A stretch of 64,000 bases of DNA from Synaphobranchus kaupii. Lineage: Eukaryota > Chordata > Actinopteri > Anguilliformes > Synaphobranchidae. The notes under the pieces were generated by a model, which did not search any database, was not told the DNA's origin, and saw only the letters and a program-made list of their open reading frames with translations. A program made the position numbers and the translations under genes. Location of the stretch: NCBI GenBank assembly GCA_029718625.1, contig CM056377.1:39308699-39372698 (forward strand), read 5' to 3'. Shown piece by piece: positions 12,271-25,500 of this stretch; positions within the stretch are counted from its first letter, which is position 1; each line of letters begins with the position of its first letter.

Positions 12271-13665
12271 TGTAATGGTTACACAGGGACATTTTGAGAC
12301 TCTGGCTTTCTGATCATGAGACTGGGCCCCCTGCGGAGTCATTCACAATTAACACTCCTGATCAGACTGAGGCACAATGGCGTGACTGTCCAAATGCTTC
12401 ATGTGACTCTGAGATGAACACAGACTGCTTGATCGATCAGGCACCGGGTTGGGCAGGAACTCCCCCTTCTTTTGAGAAGGAGAGGGGGGACCCCAATTTA
12501 ACACACGCACGCACACCCTGAGGTGATTGGAAATGGCTGATCCATCTGTTTTTATTGGTGGTTCCAAGGAAATGAGCCAATCAAATGTATGGGTGCCCTA
12601 AAGCCATCTACCAATTTGGATCAAAGGAATTTTGACCATAAAAACCCATGGAACTTTACCAACTTTGGTCTGATGGGAAAGACGCAGTCTGGCCCCTAAC
12701 AGACGCACCACTGAACTCGGACGGCTCTAATGGGAAAGGCACAGCCTTACCCTGACCAGACACACCCGGACGGCTCTGATGGTAAAGATGCTGTCTTACG
12801 CCTACCAGAGGCAGTACTGAAACCCTGACGGACTTCTGCGTTTCCCAACCCGCGTCTCGCCTGATCACCGAGACAGAGTTGGCCTGCCACCGTCCACAGA
12901 ATAACCCAAGCTGGTTTATTCTCAACAGCTGTTTTGAGGACACGTTTCTTCAAACTGTTCCTCTACTGTCTCCCTTGCGGCCGGACCCAAGTGGAGATCT
13001 GTGCACGTCCACGTCGACCTGACTGGAAACCTGTCGCGACCCGACTTCCCCAGGAGTCCACGCACCTGCCAGGACCTTGAACGAGCTGACGAGCTGACAT
13101 CACTTACGGAATCGGGACTGGCCTCCCTTTGTTACCGTTAAGTATTGAAACGCATTTTATTTAGCACTGACATCAATTGATAGGCTAGCATAAAACCTGT
13201 AATACCCTGTTGAGGTAATTTTACTGCTGGTTCCTACTTTTGTTTGTATTTTGTTTTGCTATGTGCGTTTCGGTCGGGAATAGCCAATTTCCTTGACCTT
13301 ATAGTTTTACACTGTTAAAACTTTATATGTATGAGACTGATAAAACGAGCTAATCACAAAATATAGTTTAGCGTGTCATTAACCGATAACACAAACCTTT
13401 GTTAATGGTAGGACTGTTAGCTTCTATATTTAGCCGTCACATAATTATAATTTCCACTGATTAAGATTAAGTCATAGAATGTTATATCAATTATTGTTTC
13501 TATTATTCACATATTCATAGTTGGAGCCAATAAAACATATGTCAATTTTCCAACCCATTGTCGTGTCTACGTTATTTCACTAAGTTGGGCTCTACTGACG
13601 TATATAATTCTAATTGAGTGTTGAACTTAATTAATTCTGAATAAAACGGACCAAACCTCACTACA
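12271..13665 (+). mobile_element. Possible solo LTR of an endogenous retrovirus
   Basis: Begins TGTA, ends TACA, and is flanked by CTAG on both sides (12267-12270, 13666-13669), compatible with a 4-bp target duplication. It contains a TATA-like CCATAAAAACCC at about 12634, three diverged copies of a roughly 52-bp unit (12665-12830) and an AATAAA at about 13530. The flanking TTAACTAG/CTAGTTAA is itself palindromic, so a terminal-inverted-repeat element is an alternative. There is no coding sequence. Confidence 0.35.
12665..12830. repeat. Three imperfect tandem copies of a roughly 52-bp unit
   Basis: Each copy has GGCTCTGATGGGAAAGACGC-like and CCAGACGCACCACTGA-like blocks with GGACGG between copies. 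They lie inside the possible LTR, just downstream of its TATA-like site. Confidence 0.55.
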
Positions 13666-13882
13666 CTAGTTAATACTTCCTTGAATTAACAAAGGATATA
13701 TCAAAAAGTAGGTATTAAAAATCAAAAGGCTACTGTATTTAGTGATAATCTGATTTGATTTGCTATAATTATACAAAGATTATATAAAATAATTGGATTA
13801 TACTTGTAATGTCTTCCTTGTCGGGTAAGTGAGGATTAGGTAAAATGTGTATTATCTGAATCCAGCGGTTCCAACAGTCAAT

Positions 13883-14382
13883 NNNNNNNNNNNNNNNNNN
13901 NNNNNNNNNNNNNNNNNNNNNNNNNNNNNNNNNNNNNNNNNNNNNNNNNNNNNNNNNNNNNNNNNNNNNNNNNNNNNNNNNNNNNNNNNNNNNNNNNNNN
14001 NNNNNNNNNNNNNNNNNNNNNNNNNNNNNNNNNNNNNNNNNNNNNNNNNNNNNNNNNNNNNNNNNNNNNNNNNNNNNNNNNNNNNNNNNNNNNNNNNNNN
14101 NNNNNNNNNNNNNNNNNNNNNNNNNNNNNNNNNNNNNNNNNNNNNNNNNNNNNNNNNNNNNNNNNNNNNNNNNNNNNNNNNNNNNNNNNNNNNNNNNNNN
14201 NNNNNNNNNNNNNNNNNNNNNNNNNNNNNNNNNNNNNNNNNNNNNNNNNNNNNNNNNNNNNNNNNNNNNNNNNNNNNNNNNNNNNNNNNNNNNNNNNNNN
14301 NNNNNNNNNNNNNNNNNNNNNNNNNNNNNNNNNNNNNNNNNNNNNNNNNNNNNNNNNNNNNNNNNNNNNNNNNNNNNNNNNN
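13883..14382. other. Assembly gap of 500 N
   Basis: Exactly 500 unresolved bases, probably a placeholder of unknown true length. Open frames spanning it have no meaning. Confidence 0.99.
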
Positions 14383-17300
14383 TAATTTTACGATTTTCAT
14401 TTCTTAAATGTTTTATTTGAGAGTCATTTCCTTTGTTACTTTATTTATTTCTTAATTTATTGCTGTGTAAGTGTCAAACCCACTGATTCTTTGTTTCCGA
14501 ATTGTCCTGATCATTTGGACAACATTTTCCTTTTCCATATTCATTTTTATTTAAAACAAAGAAACAGGAATTTACACACATACTGTAAGAGATATAAATT
14601 TTAATCTAGCTAAGAAAAAAAAAAAAAAAAGGCCTACATTTTACTGAAGCATGCACTTCTTCCGTAGCTTTAGAAACCAGGCACATATTTTTTTGGGATC
14701 ACTCGCACTTTGCCGAGCTGAAACCTTAAATCAGGCTTTAGAGACACAGTCCCTGCAGAACATGCATTCTCCCAGAGGTAAAGTAGGCCATCATGAAGCA
14801 GGACTCATCGAGCAGTCCACATGACCTGTATGCATTGTTGGCATAATCCTTTGTAAATTTTCTTACAAAAAAGTAAATCAATTAAATAAAATACAATTCA
14901 ATACAGTGAGTTCTACAATATAAAACACACCTACATTAGGAATTTGTATTATACATTTATATATAAAGCATATACAACATATGCCCTCATTTCCCATTTC
15001 AATCATATACTTCCACATTCCACACATGCAAAACGTTTTCAGATTTTAAAAAGTAAAACAAGTATGTCTGTGCTAATATTGACACATTTACATAAACAAT
15101 TTCTTGAGTCAAAAACATGACATAAAGATGGGGGAAATCAAATGAAGGATTATTTGGTCTTAAAAAGAAATGTACATTCCAGGTCAAAGTGTATTACGAA
15201 AATGTACAAAATACCAGGTGTGAATAAAACTACCAAATATTTAAACATGGTGTTCTGTGCAATAAATAACCCGCTGATGGCTCTTTTCCGTATGAACAGA
15301 TGTTCATCAAAATGTGTTTCAGTTCAATCAGTAGACTCTGTGATAACACATACGTACATTTGATGTGGAAAAACATGCTTATGTTTTCAAAATAAAGTGA
15401 TCTATTGCCAAAATCTGATTCCAGATTTTTTGATACACCTTTAGTGTTTTTGTGGCCCAGACTAATTGTCAAGGAATGAGAGAAAATCTGAAGGTGTGCA
15501 ACAAGCTACCTTCCTCAACAGAGTTTTGTTATTGACCCAGAACACTTTAATAGTGTGACGGTAGACACCCAGATCCCACCTAAATGGGAGATAAATATAT
15601 GAACATTGCAGGACTACTGGCATGCATTTTTTTTTTTTAAATATGACATATAGCATATGGCTTAATTTTATCTGAACTTTCAAAGCAGTTCTATAAATTG
15701 CATTCTGAACTATTTAAACAAGGGATCACATATTTTTCCTGAAAACTACTGAAACACCATTTTTAATGTACTGTAACTGCAGCATAGCATCGTCCTCAGT
15801 GCATAAACACGCATGTTTCTCAGAAATTTTGCTCTTCCGTTGTCTGCTTTACTGCATTTGTTTATCCAGATTTTCACATTTTAGGCACGATAGCCAAAAG
15901 AAACTCATCGCTTGATCCCAGTATTTCCGTTCACATATAAAACCAAAAAGGTTTATTAAAAAAAAAAAAAATCGGAAGAGACATGCCGAGATTAGCAAAA
16001 ATAACCTCCAGCAGTAGTCAGAATAATGCTCAACAGATGCATGACTGGATGCTATTTGATCAAAACATTCCATTTTGGTATTAATCATGACCTTTCAGAA
16101 CCATAACAAATTGAAATATCAATGTGCTTTTAGATACAATTTACTAAATCATATGCAGGCCTGTGTATGAATGTAATGGACATAAGGATATGACCCAAAG
16201 CTACTTAGAAGAAAATATTTTCACTTTCTAAGAATTTGTCACTCTGTTGATTCTGTATACAGTACATACTATGCGTCTCTCCATATTTAATAGAAATTTG
16301 TAAATGGTAATGAAATTAAGCTCGTTACACAGAAATGCAGTACAGTGTACTCTGTGTACTCTATGTTATATAGGAGTCATACCAATCTGACGTCTTGAAG
16401 CAATATGAGTTTTAGCTGCCTGCCACACTGAAATTTTCAAACCCACTGGATTCCAGCTTTCTATGTTTATTTCTTCCTGCAGTAATCCCCACACACAAAA
16501 AAAATCAACATCAAAAGCATCAATTATATATAAAGACCAGTGATTCTTTGAAAATTGTGATGTCCTATACACAAGGTAAGCTACACAAAATAACTACATT
16601 TAGGCAACATGGGCCTCCATCAATCAAGTGGACACAGTACAGTGGTTCCTTAATTATAATTTGGCTTAGGTATAGTGCATTTGTTGTTCATCTGACTGAC
16701 TATGGGAGAGTTGTCCTAACTATAATTTCTGTTGTGTCATGCCAGGCCTAATGCTAAATCTATACTGATTTATTTACAAAAACAAAGAAGTGTGGCTCAA
16801 TCATTACCTGGGTATGAAGCAGGTGATAAATTGAAAGAGATTATAAATGAGGAGAAATAATTGCACAATACCTCTAGCTTAGAAACTGAAGGCAGAAGCT
16901 GTACCCTAGAGTTCATTGTTCTTGGCTTATCATCACCACTTTCAATAAGCAATCTTATTACTCATGTTATGATGCAAAATCAATATTTATAGAGCTAGCA
17001 TAGCCTATGATGTCCCAATTCATGCCAAGACCTTGCTTCGGAGTAGGGATGTGCAATGCAGGCCCTCCTTCTTACTACAATGTGTTATATATTCAGTAAA
17101 CCAACTACAGTTGTAATACGTATAATGAATGAAAATATACGTACAGTATTAGGTCTGAAAGTGTTTACCATAATCATGCTTCATGCCAACCCAAAATTCT
17201 ATTCAACATAAATTTTAAGTTGAAATTAAGTGACTTTTTTGCATTTCACATAGCTAAGGATATAACTTTACACAGTATGACAAACTTCTTCTTTTCTCAC

Positions 17301-20300
17301 CATCTTTTTTCCTGTTATGTGTTTGGCACAAAAAAAACAAAAAAAACAAAAAAACAAAACCCCTTTTCCTTTGCAATTTGGCATGTAAAGAAAACAAACC
17401 GCAAAACGGCAAGTATTTCATTCTGTAAATCAATTAAGTGAAACCAACTCGTAATCAAATAAGTAAATCCGTATCAATAGCAGTCCGTCACTTCATAACA
17501 AACGTGATTACCCAATTTACAGTTAAACAGGTAGCATCAGTGTTTACCTGTTTTTAACTTCATGCTATTGTTGTTGTATTGCGATCCAATGTTGTGACAT
17601 GCACTTTGGTTTGTGTACTAATCACTCAGTCAATACGATATCATGAAAAGTCTAGGTACATCACATAGGGCATCATACCTACCATACCTCCAAAAACTGA
17701 GCAGGCAAAAAAACCATTATGATAAAGTTGCTGTATTGTAGAAATTCCCATAGAGAACTTCACATCATATATCTGCTCCCTCCCCCTCTCCCTCACAGCA
17801 CATAGAAACCTCAGCTTTGGTTTGTTGTATTGGGTTATATTTCTTTAACAATTTTATTTAAAACTACATTTTTATACACTATATAGTAATGCAACCTAGA
17901 GAGGCATTTGTGTAAATTCGTGATGATATCCATAATGATACATATGCATTCACTGTAAATATTTAATTTACTAATACATACTAAGGCAATATGATTGCCC
18001 AACTGTCCAAAGTGTGGATTTTGTAGCAAACATCATCATTTCTAAAAACAAGAGCACACAACTATTGTGAAGGACTAGTTCTTCCATTTCACCAATTCCC
18101 TGCAAGTCTAAAATAAAATTATTGGCAGAATTGGGACATCATTCATTTAAAAAATGAGTGTGCTTGGGTGTGTGTGCAATTGAGGTATTGCTTTATGCAA
18201 ATTTGTTGTTTGGAAAACAATCGTTTAAAAATATGTGGTTACCTTGCTTGAAATTCAAAATTCGCATTTTGTATGACAATTATGTGAAAATGTTGGCTCA
18301 CACATTCCATAAAGTATGTATTTTAAAAGCATTCACAAAGCATATAACAGCTTCCTTACTACAGAATAACATTGTCATAAAAATATTTTAAAAATCATAA
18401 TATGGGTCAGGAAATTTTGGTCAAAGTAAAGTCAAGTAAAATAATGTGTTATTCCATATCCTTATAGTCAGAGAGTAATACATTTTCTTATGACTGAAAG
18501 GTCTTACATCACATTAAGCAAGCCATTATACAGTGCATGCTTCATGAAGGCTTCATGAATAGATAAATATATAAAGTGGGACTACATTTTCAAATATTGG
18601 AATTGAAGGGATAGCTCATTTTCTGGAGTTTTTGATATTACTTCAGTTTTAGCGTGTGTTTTAGATATTCATTTTCATATTTCATTGATAGAAACTATTA
18701 CAGGGACATTATGCCTCCAGAGGTTGTATATGAGTATATTAGCAGATTTTATAATTTTCTTATTATTAGTCATGCACTGCCTCTGGAAACATGACATCAC
18801 TGAACAAGCTGCTTTGGAGTTTCCTGAAGTGTGCCAGACAGTGCCAGTGCCGACTGTGGTCGGGTGACATGCAATTGCCGATTGCCTCGCCCAGGGAATT
18901 GAAGGGTTCAGTCGGATAGGGTGTACGTGGCCAATCGGGCACCCGTAGATTGCAGTCAAAGCCGCATATGAAAGGTCCTTCCTCCGACTCCGCTCTATGC
19001 GAGCTTAGCTGTAGTAAGCAGCTGGCAACACCACGAGAACCGTGGGTGTCTACACTCCCGCTAATCGGCACGGGGGGTCGTGAAATGTACGCAGCTGCGG
19101 TTGTAGATGATTGGCAAATTGGGGTGGGAATTGTATATGCTCAGCCACGCGTTGGGCACCTAATGCATTAAAAAAAAAAAAATTAAACCTCAAACCTGCA
19201 AATGCCTCTATACCAGCCATTGCAATGCCAGTGTATCATTGCAACCTTATGTAAACGTCTAAATAGCCTCCTTCGCACACAAATACGTCCTGGGAAAATC
19301 TTATTCATACACTAAAAATGAAATAATGTACTCCAGAAAGTGTACTATTCCTATAATGACGTAGGAAGCATATTTAATTTTAGGTTTACAGTACCTTATT
19401 ATAAGTCATGCTTGATTGCATTCTTTGAAAACCTTTCTTAAACAACTGGTATAAATATCATGACCCTTTATTTTTGTTAAAAACATTTATTGTTTAGCTT
19501 TTTCACAGCTAAGTTGTGTTATTGACATTTGGAAATCTGACTCAAATATTATAGAAGATTTATAAGAATTTAGGCATCATAGTGGGCTACTGTCATACAT
19601 ATAGTTTGGAGGCCTTCAATGAAGTTTCATGTAAAGATATCACGTACAAAGTTACATAGCATACATTGAAAAAACAAATGCAGTAATAACATTTTTAAAT
19701 GGTAAATGAAGGCTTTTGTGAATTTTATGGATTTATTCTTTGTTTTTTTTTGGAAATGAGCTAAATTTGACCAAATTTATCAAATAGATGTGTGAAGGTA
19801 ACCCTCTGCAATCTCTATGTGCTTCCTAATTAAACTATTGATAGAGGAAAATTAGATTGTTTTGACATTTATTAATACAATGATCCAGCATGCAATCAAA
19901 AAAAGTGTTAGGAATTTCCCCATATTGTACACATCTCATTATCATACAAGATTGTTGTATCGATGGCTTCCAGTCACAACTGAGTACAACCTTCTTAAAT
20001 GTTGTATAGACATGAGACAGGGAGCGGCTAGGCACACACTGGAGCTATTGCTACCGAATACAGCCCTTCAACAGACTTGCAAGAACAACTTGTAAAACAA
20101 ACAAGGACGTCTTGAGTTACAACTTTGTAATCTACTAAGTCTGACTTCTGAAAATGGAAGTGACAATTTCAGTAATGACATTACAGTAAAAACAGAAGTG
20201 GTGTTCCAGAGATCAGATCAAAACAGCACAAACTTTGACACTATTTTTAAAGATTATTTTTTATCCTTAAAACCCTAATTAGCATATTATTGCTAAACAT

Positions 20301-21327
20301 GGTGTGTGCAAGACAGAGCCTCTTGAAAAATGGTCACGAAGCATACCATCTGTATAAAATACAGTTAATGCATGCAGCGCAAATAGTCATAGTTTAAAAA
20401 ACAAAACAAAACAAAGCTTTTCTGCTCCCACTGCCTGATATTTGTGACATAAGCAGACAATGGCCTTATATTCTTTTTAGCTTAGGTATTAGAAAAGTCT
20501 GCTACTGTCAGGATTTCACCTTGAAAATATTATCAAAGTAGGTTTGATTGTCATATGCTTACCTTGCTTACTGCACTGACATGCTTCGCTGCAGACTATT
20601 GATGAAACAATGGACACATTAGGCATAAACCTACATGTAAACTCAAAGTGCAATGATGCCAAAAGATAGCTAATATAGTACAGTTTTATTTTAAAAGTTA
20701 AAACTTGTCCTTTAATTACGTTACAATGTGATAGTATTCCCTTTTATTAATAGCTACACCAATTGAAGGTTTTCTGTACATAGAAAAATATCAAATGTAA
20801 TAAGCATACCCCTATTAAAGGCAGATAAAGTAGAACAGATACTTTTCTATCAGAATTATATAAATTTCTTGTGTGTTCTGTTATAATTTAAAAGCCATAT
20901 GTTCTTATAAGGAATCACACCATTGTAAGTAAGACCTTTAATGAATGCATACAGTCAGGCGTATTCTGCAAATATTGATAAACTGTATTTCTTTTGTCTA
21001 ATAAATTATTATTACATCAGTGATATAACTGTTGTGACCCTGCGCAGGCCATTCATGCATATAATTGTGAAGCACAGTTTGACGTAAGCAGGGTCAAAGG
21101 GTCGTCTATGTGATTTACACTTTCCCTTTGTGTATTCCAACAAAGCATATACCAAAAATATATATATATATCTATATATATTTTCCTATGAAAATCTGTG
21201 GTTTTAATGCACAACCACGTGTATATCAAGACTCAGTCAGTGTTTTTTGAGCTTTGTTACATTCGATAAACAAAAAAAAAAACAAAAAAAAAAAAAAAAA
21301 GGAAAACAAAGCATTTCCTAAGTGTTG
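14383..21327. other. Downstream flank of scn5La, including its 3' UTR
   Basis: No separate gene was recognised. The part next to 21328 must include the 3' UTR. TTTATT on the + strand (AATAAA in the transcript), for example near 20685 and 20741, gives candidate polyadenylation signals, but none can be chosen. An A-rich run (21272-21301) and a TA repeat (21158-21183) lie just past the stop. A retroposon lies at 18790-19178. Confidence 0.5.
18790..19178 (+). repeat. Probable SINE-like or LINE 3'-end retroposon with poly(A) tail
   Basis: A GC-richer block in AT-rich flanking DNA, ending GTTGGGCACCTAATGCATT followed by a 13-A tract. The composition change and terminal poly(A) indicate retroposition. 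No tRNA-like A and B boxes could be confidently assigned. Confidence 0.4.
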
Positions 21328-22562
21328 TTACAGAAACGTCTCCCGTTCTCTGTCAGGGGGAGGGAAGGGTTCACACAAGTCTGTGTTCCTGGACTCAGGA
21401 ATTAGAACTTGGAAAAGGTCACTAGTAGCCCTGGTCACGCTATCATAAGATGGCGGAGATGAGGTGGAAGACAGTGTCTCTATAATCTCCATCTCGGGTC
21501 CGTAATTCTCCTTCATCATGCAGGCAATGAGCCCCTCCTTTTCCGGGGGGTCGTCCACCTCAGCTTGTCCGTCTGTGTTGATCTGCCGGTAGAGAAAAGA
21601 GGCCTGCTTGACCTGCCGCCGCACCAGATGCCTCCTGTATGACCTCTGGATGATGGTGGCCGACACGTCCTCCTGCTTGCGTCGGAGCGTGGTGGTGATG
21701 GGCTCGTAGGAGATTTTGGACGGGTTGGCCATCATGAACTTCTCCTCCATCTGCTGCTTCAGCGCGTCCATCTCTCCGGTCTCTCCCAAGACCCTTTTGG
21801 TGAACGCGAACAAAATGTCAAGACAGTGGATTTTGTCTCCGCTGACCATGGGCAGGTCCATGGAAATGAGCTTGATCTTGTTGGGCTTCGCAATGCGCAG
21901 AGGCTCCGACAAGGTGTCGGCAAAGTCCGACAGCTTGGAGTACTCGATGAACTGGGTGGCCTCGGGGTCGAACTTCTCCCACACCTCGTAGAACATCTCG
22001 AAATCGTCCTCGCTTAGAGGCTCCGTGCTCTCCTCGGTGGCCACGCTGAAGTTCTCCAGGATGATGGCTATGTACATGTTCACAACGATGAGGAACGATA
22101 TAATGATATAGGTGACAAAGAATGTGATGCCCACAGAGGGATTCCCGCAGTTCCCCCTGGCATTGGTTCCCGTGTGAGGGATGCTGGGGTTGCACTCCTC
22201 CGGAGAATTGTTCAGTATGGGGCTCAGAAGGCTGTCCCAGCCAGCTGATGTGGTGATCTGGAAAAGGCAGATCATACTGTTTGCAAAAGTCTCAAAGTTG
22301 AACATGTCATCGATCCCACTTTGTTTCTTCACATAGGCGAAGTTGGCCATGCCAAAGATGGCGTATATGAACATCACAAGGAAAAGCAAGAGGCCTATAT
22401 TGAACAAGGCCGGGAGAGACATCATTAAGGCAAAAAGTAAAGTTCTGATTCCTTTGGCTCCACGTATAAGTCGAAGGACTCGGCCTATTCTTGCAAGTCT
22501 GATGACTCGGAAAAGAGTTGGCGACACAAAGTATTTCTCTATAATGTCCGCAAGAACAATAC
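21328..22562 (-). CDS. scn5La: scn5La last exon: domain IV S3 end to C-terminus, with stop codon
   Basis: 1235 nt, residues 618-1028. Acceptor tatcttcacag|GT; stop TAA at 21328-21330. In order: end of IV-S3, S4 ([19 protein letters not shown]), S5 ([20 protein letters not shown]), P-loop with the selectivity Ala in TTSAGWD, S6 ([20 protein letters not shown]), EF-hand-like region ([20 protein letters not shown]), IQ calmodulin motif ([16 protein letters not shown]), a PY Nedd4-type motif in SPPSYDSV, and a terminus ETFL that fits a class I PDZ ligand (human SCN5A ends ESIV). The residue after TSAGWD is Ser, where mammals have Gly. The C-terminal tail is the best evidence for SCN5A orthology. 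Confidence 0.97.
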
Positions 22563-25500
22563 CTGTGAAGATAGAAATGGAGGTGTCAGCATCCAATATG
22601 GTATGAGCAAATACATTTTGGTACCTTCGAAACCGCTGGCGGAGCTGTGGTTTTCACTGATGTGATATATACAGTATATATACAGATCCTTTCCAAAAAA
22701 TTAGAATATCATGGAAAAGTTTTTTTTTTTCCATAATTCCATTCAAAAAGTGAAACCTTCATAGATTATAGATTAATTACACACAAAGTGAAATATTTCT
22801 AGCCTTTATTCATTTCATTTTTAATAATTTTGGCTTACAGCTCCAGAAAACCCCCAAAACAGTATTTCAAGAAATTAGAATAGTGTGTCGAAAATCAGCA
22901 TTTACTTCAGTTATTTCAGAGAATGAATGTTTTAGACTGAGTGTCACACTATCATCTAATTTACTCAAAACACCTGCAAAGTTTATCTCAGTTTGGTTCA
23001 GTATGGGGAAGACTGCAGACTTGACAATTGGCCAGAAGACCATCATTGACACCCTCCAGAAGATGGGTAAGCCACAAAAGGTCATCGCTAAGGAGGCTGG
23101 CTGTTCACAGAGTGCAGTGTCCAAGCATATCAATAGAAAGTTTAGTGGAAGGGAAAAATGTGGCAGGAGAAGGTGCACAAGCAAAAGAGATGACCGTAGG
23201 CTTCAGCGGATTGTCAAGCAAAGACGATTCCAAAATTTGGCGGAGATGCAGAGGGAGTGGACTGAGGCTGGAGTCAGTGCTTCAAAAACCACCACGTACA
23301 GACGTATCCGGGACATGGGCTACAACTGTTGGATTCCTCGAGTCAAGCCACTCCACTCATTCTCTGAAATAACTGAAGTAAATGCTGATTTTCGACACAC
23401 TATTCTAATTTCTTGAAATACTGTTTTGGGGGTTTTCTGGAGCTGTAAGCCAAAATTATGAAAAATGAAACAAATAAAGGCTAGAAATATTTCACTTTGT
23501 GTGTAATGAATCTATAATCTATGAAAGTTTCACTTTTTGAATGGAATTATGGAAAAAAAAAAAACTTTTCCATGATATTCTAATTTTTTGGAAAGGATCT
23601 GTATATATATATATATATATACAGTGCCGTGAAAACGTTTTTGCCCCCTTCCTGATTTCCTCTATTGTTGCATATTTCTCGCACTGGATGTTTTCAGATC
23701 TTTAGACAAAATATAATATTGAATTTAGGGAACCTGAGTGAACAAATGACACAATGTTTTTTACTTATTTAATTTATTTAATGAACAAAAAATCCCAACA
23801 CCCATTTCCGTTGTGTGAAAAAGTAATTGCCCCATTACACTTAACTGCAGCCAATGTAGAATAAAGTAATGATTTTTTATAGTTGGTGGTCCCACCCCCC
23901 AATTCCCCTAGAGATCCATTCAAATGCAGACAGGTTATAGTATTGTTTGTAGGAGTACCAGAAAATAAGATATCAAGAGTCTTTTGATATTGTTGGGTCA
24001 CAGACATCAGGAAGTCATGGCATGCAAAGGAAATGTGACCAAATATAAAAAAGTATTACTTTATTCTACATTGGCTGCAGTTAAGTGTAAGGGGGGGAAT
24101 TACTTTTTCACACAACAAAAATGGGTGTTGGGATTTTTTGTTCATTAAATAAATTAAATAAGTAAAAACAAATGTGTCATTTGTTCACTCAGGTTCCCCA
24201 AATTCAATATTATATTGTGTCTAAAGATCTGAAAACATCCAGTGCGAGAAATATGCAACAATAGAGGAAATCAGGAAGGAGGCAAAAACTGTATATATGA
24301 TACGGGGCCATTTTAAATAAACATGTTCCTTAGCTGTCAGTATTGCATCCTTAGCTACAATAGCTAGTTAGCCAAATACATAAATTACTGTAGTACTACT
24401 GTAGTACACTGATCCAATATCCTGCAGCTATTAACATATCTTATGGATACATATCGACAGCCTCATAACAAAAGTGCCTAAGTCATTTTTTGGACATTTT
24501 GAGATTTTCTGCCTAAATCACTTGATTTATCATTCGTCAACAGTGTAAAAATGCTCAAGTCACTGCAGGTCGCTGTGCACTTCCTGAACCGCTTTATGCT
24601 ATTCTGCCTAAATCCACGATTTGATTTAGGCAGATTTATTTTTGACTTAGGCAATTTTGCGATGACTTATGCAATTGTTATTTTTGACTTAGGCAATTTT
24701 TACACCCTTTCAAAATGCCTAAGTCCCACTCAGTTTTCAATATTTTTGCCTAAGTCATCATTAGCCATTATGTAATCATAATACAAAGTCACATGATCTG
24801 TATTTCATTTAGCAGCCATTGATATGTGTTTGTAAAAGAAAGAGTTAATAAATACTCCTTGACGTAGAATTGCAGCAGTTTTTTGCCTTTTTCTCAAAAC
24901 TACAAAAATGACTTAACTTAAAATGACACTTTTGTTATGAGGCTGTCAATATGCATTTAAATAGGCCTTTTTCATTGGTTCGGAATTATTAAAGTAATAA
25001 TGTGCAAATAAATTAAAACTGAAATAACTGTGTAAAAACTAAGCCACGAATTATGCATATCTGGTGAAAATGGCCCTGTACAGTATGTCAGCTTAGAATC
25101 AATTACGCTCACTGTTGCTCCTGGGAGTCTATCACTTAGGTCATTTGAGATGACCTTTCTGCTAGCCAGCCTTACCTTCAGCTCATAAGTCTCCATTAAT
25201 GTTACTTTTAAGTTTAACATTTTGTATGACTTTCATAAATGTGTATTATTAACATAAAAATCAACATCTCAACAGTCAACAGTTTAGTCAACAGCTCAAC
25301 AGTCAACAGTTTAGTGTTTAAAATAGCTGGCCTTACAAATGTCATTTTTTGTCATTATCATCAACCTCTATAATTAAGAAATAATAATACAAATACAAAT
25401 TTTAGACTGTAATGCTTGTTGCACGAATCATCATCCACGTAAAAAAAGATTCGAGATTTACGGAAAAAAGAAAAAAAACAGTTACACACAAGCTTTGAAA

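Noticed and set aside
13847..14407. Open frames on both strands spanning 13847-14407
   Set aside because: Almost entirely made of the 500-N gap, so there is no information.
18675..19171. Frames of 94-101 aa in the 18790-19178 block
   Set aside because: They lie in a poly(A)-tailed retroposon and conflict on both strands without domain similarity.
21716..22606. Open frames antisense to, or out of frame with, the last scn5La exon
   Set aside because: Shadows of a strongly conserved coding exon.
22867..23184. Minus-strand 105-aa frame over the deleted Tc1 element
   Set aside because: Derived from the inverted repeat and the antisense of the truncated transposase.
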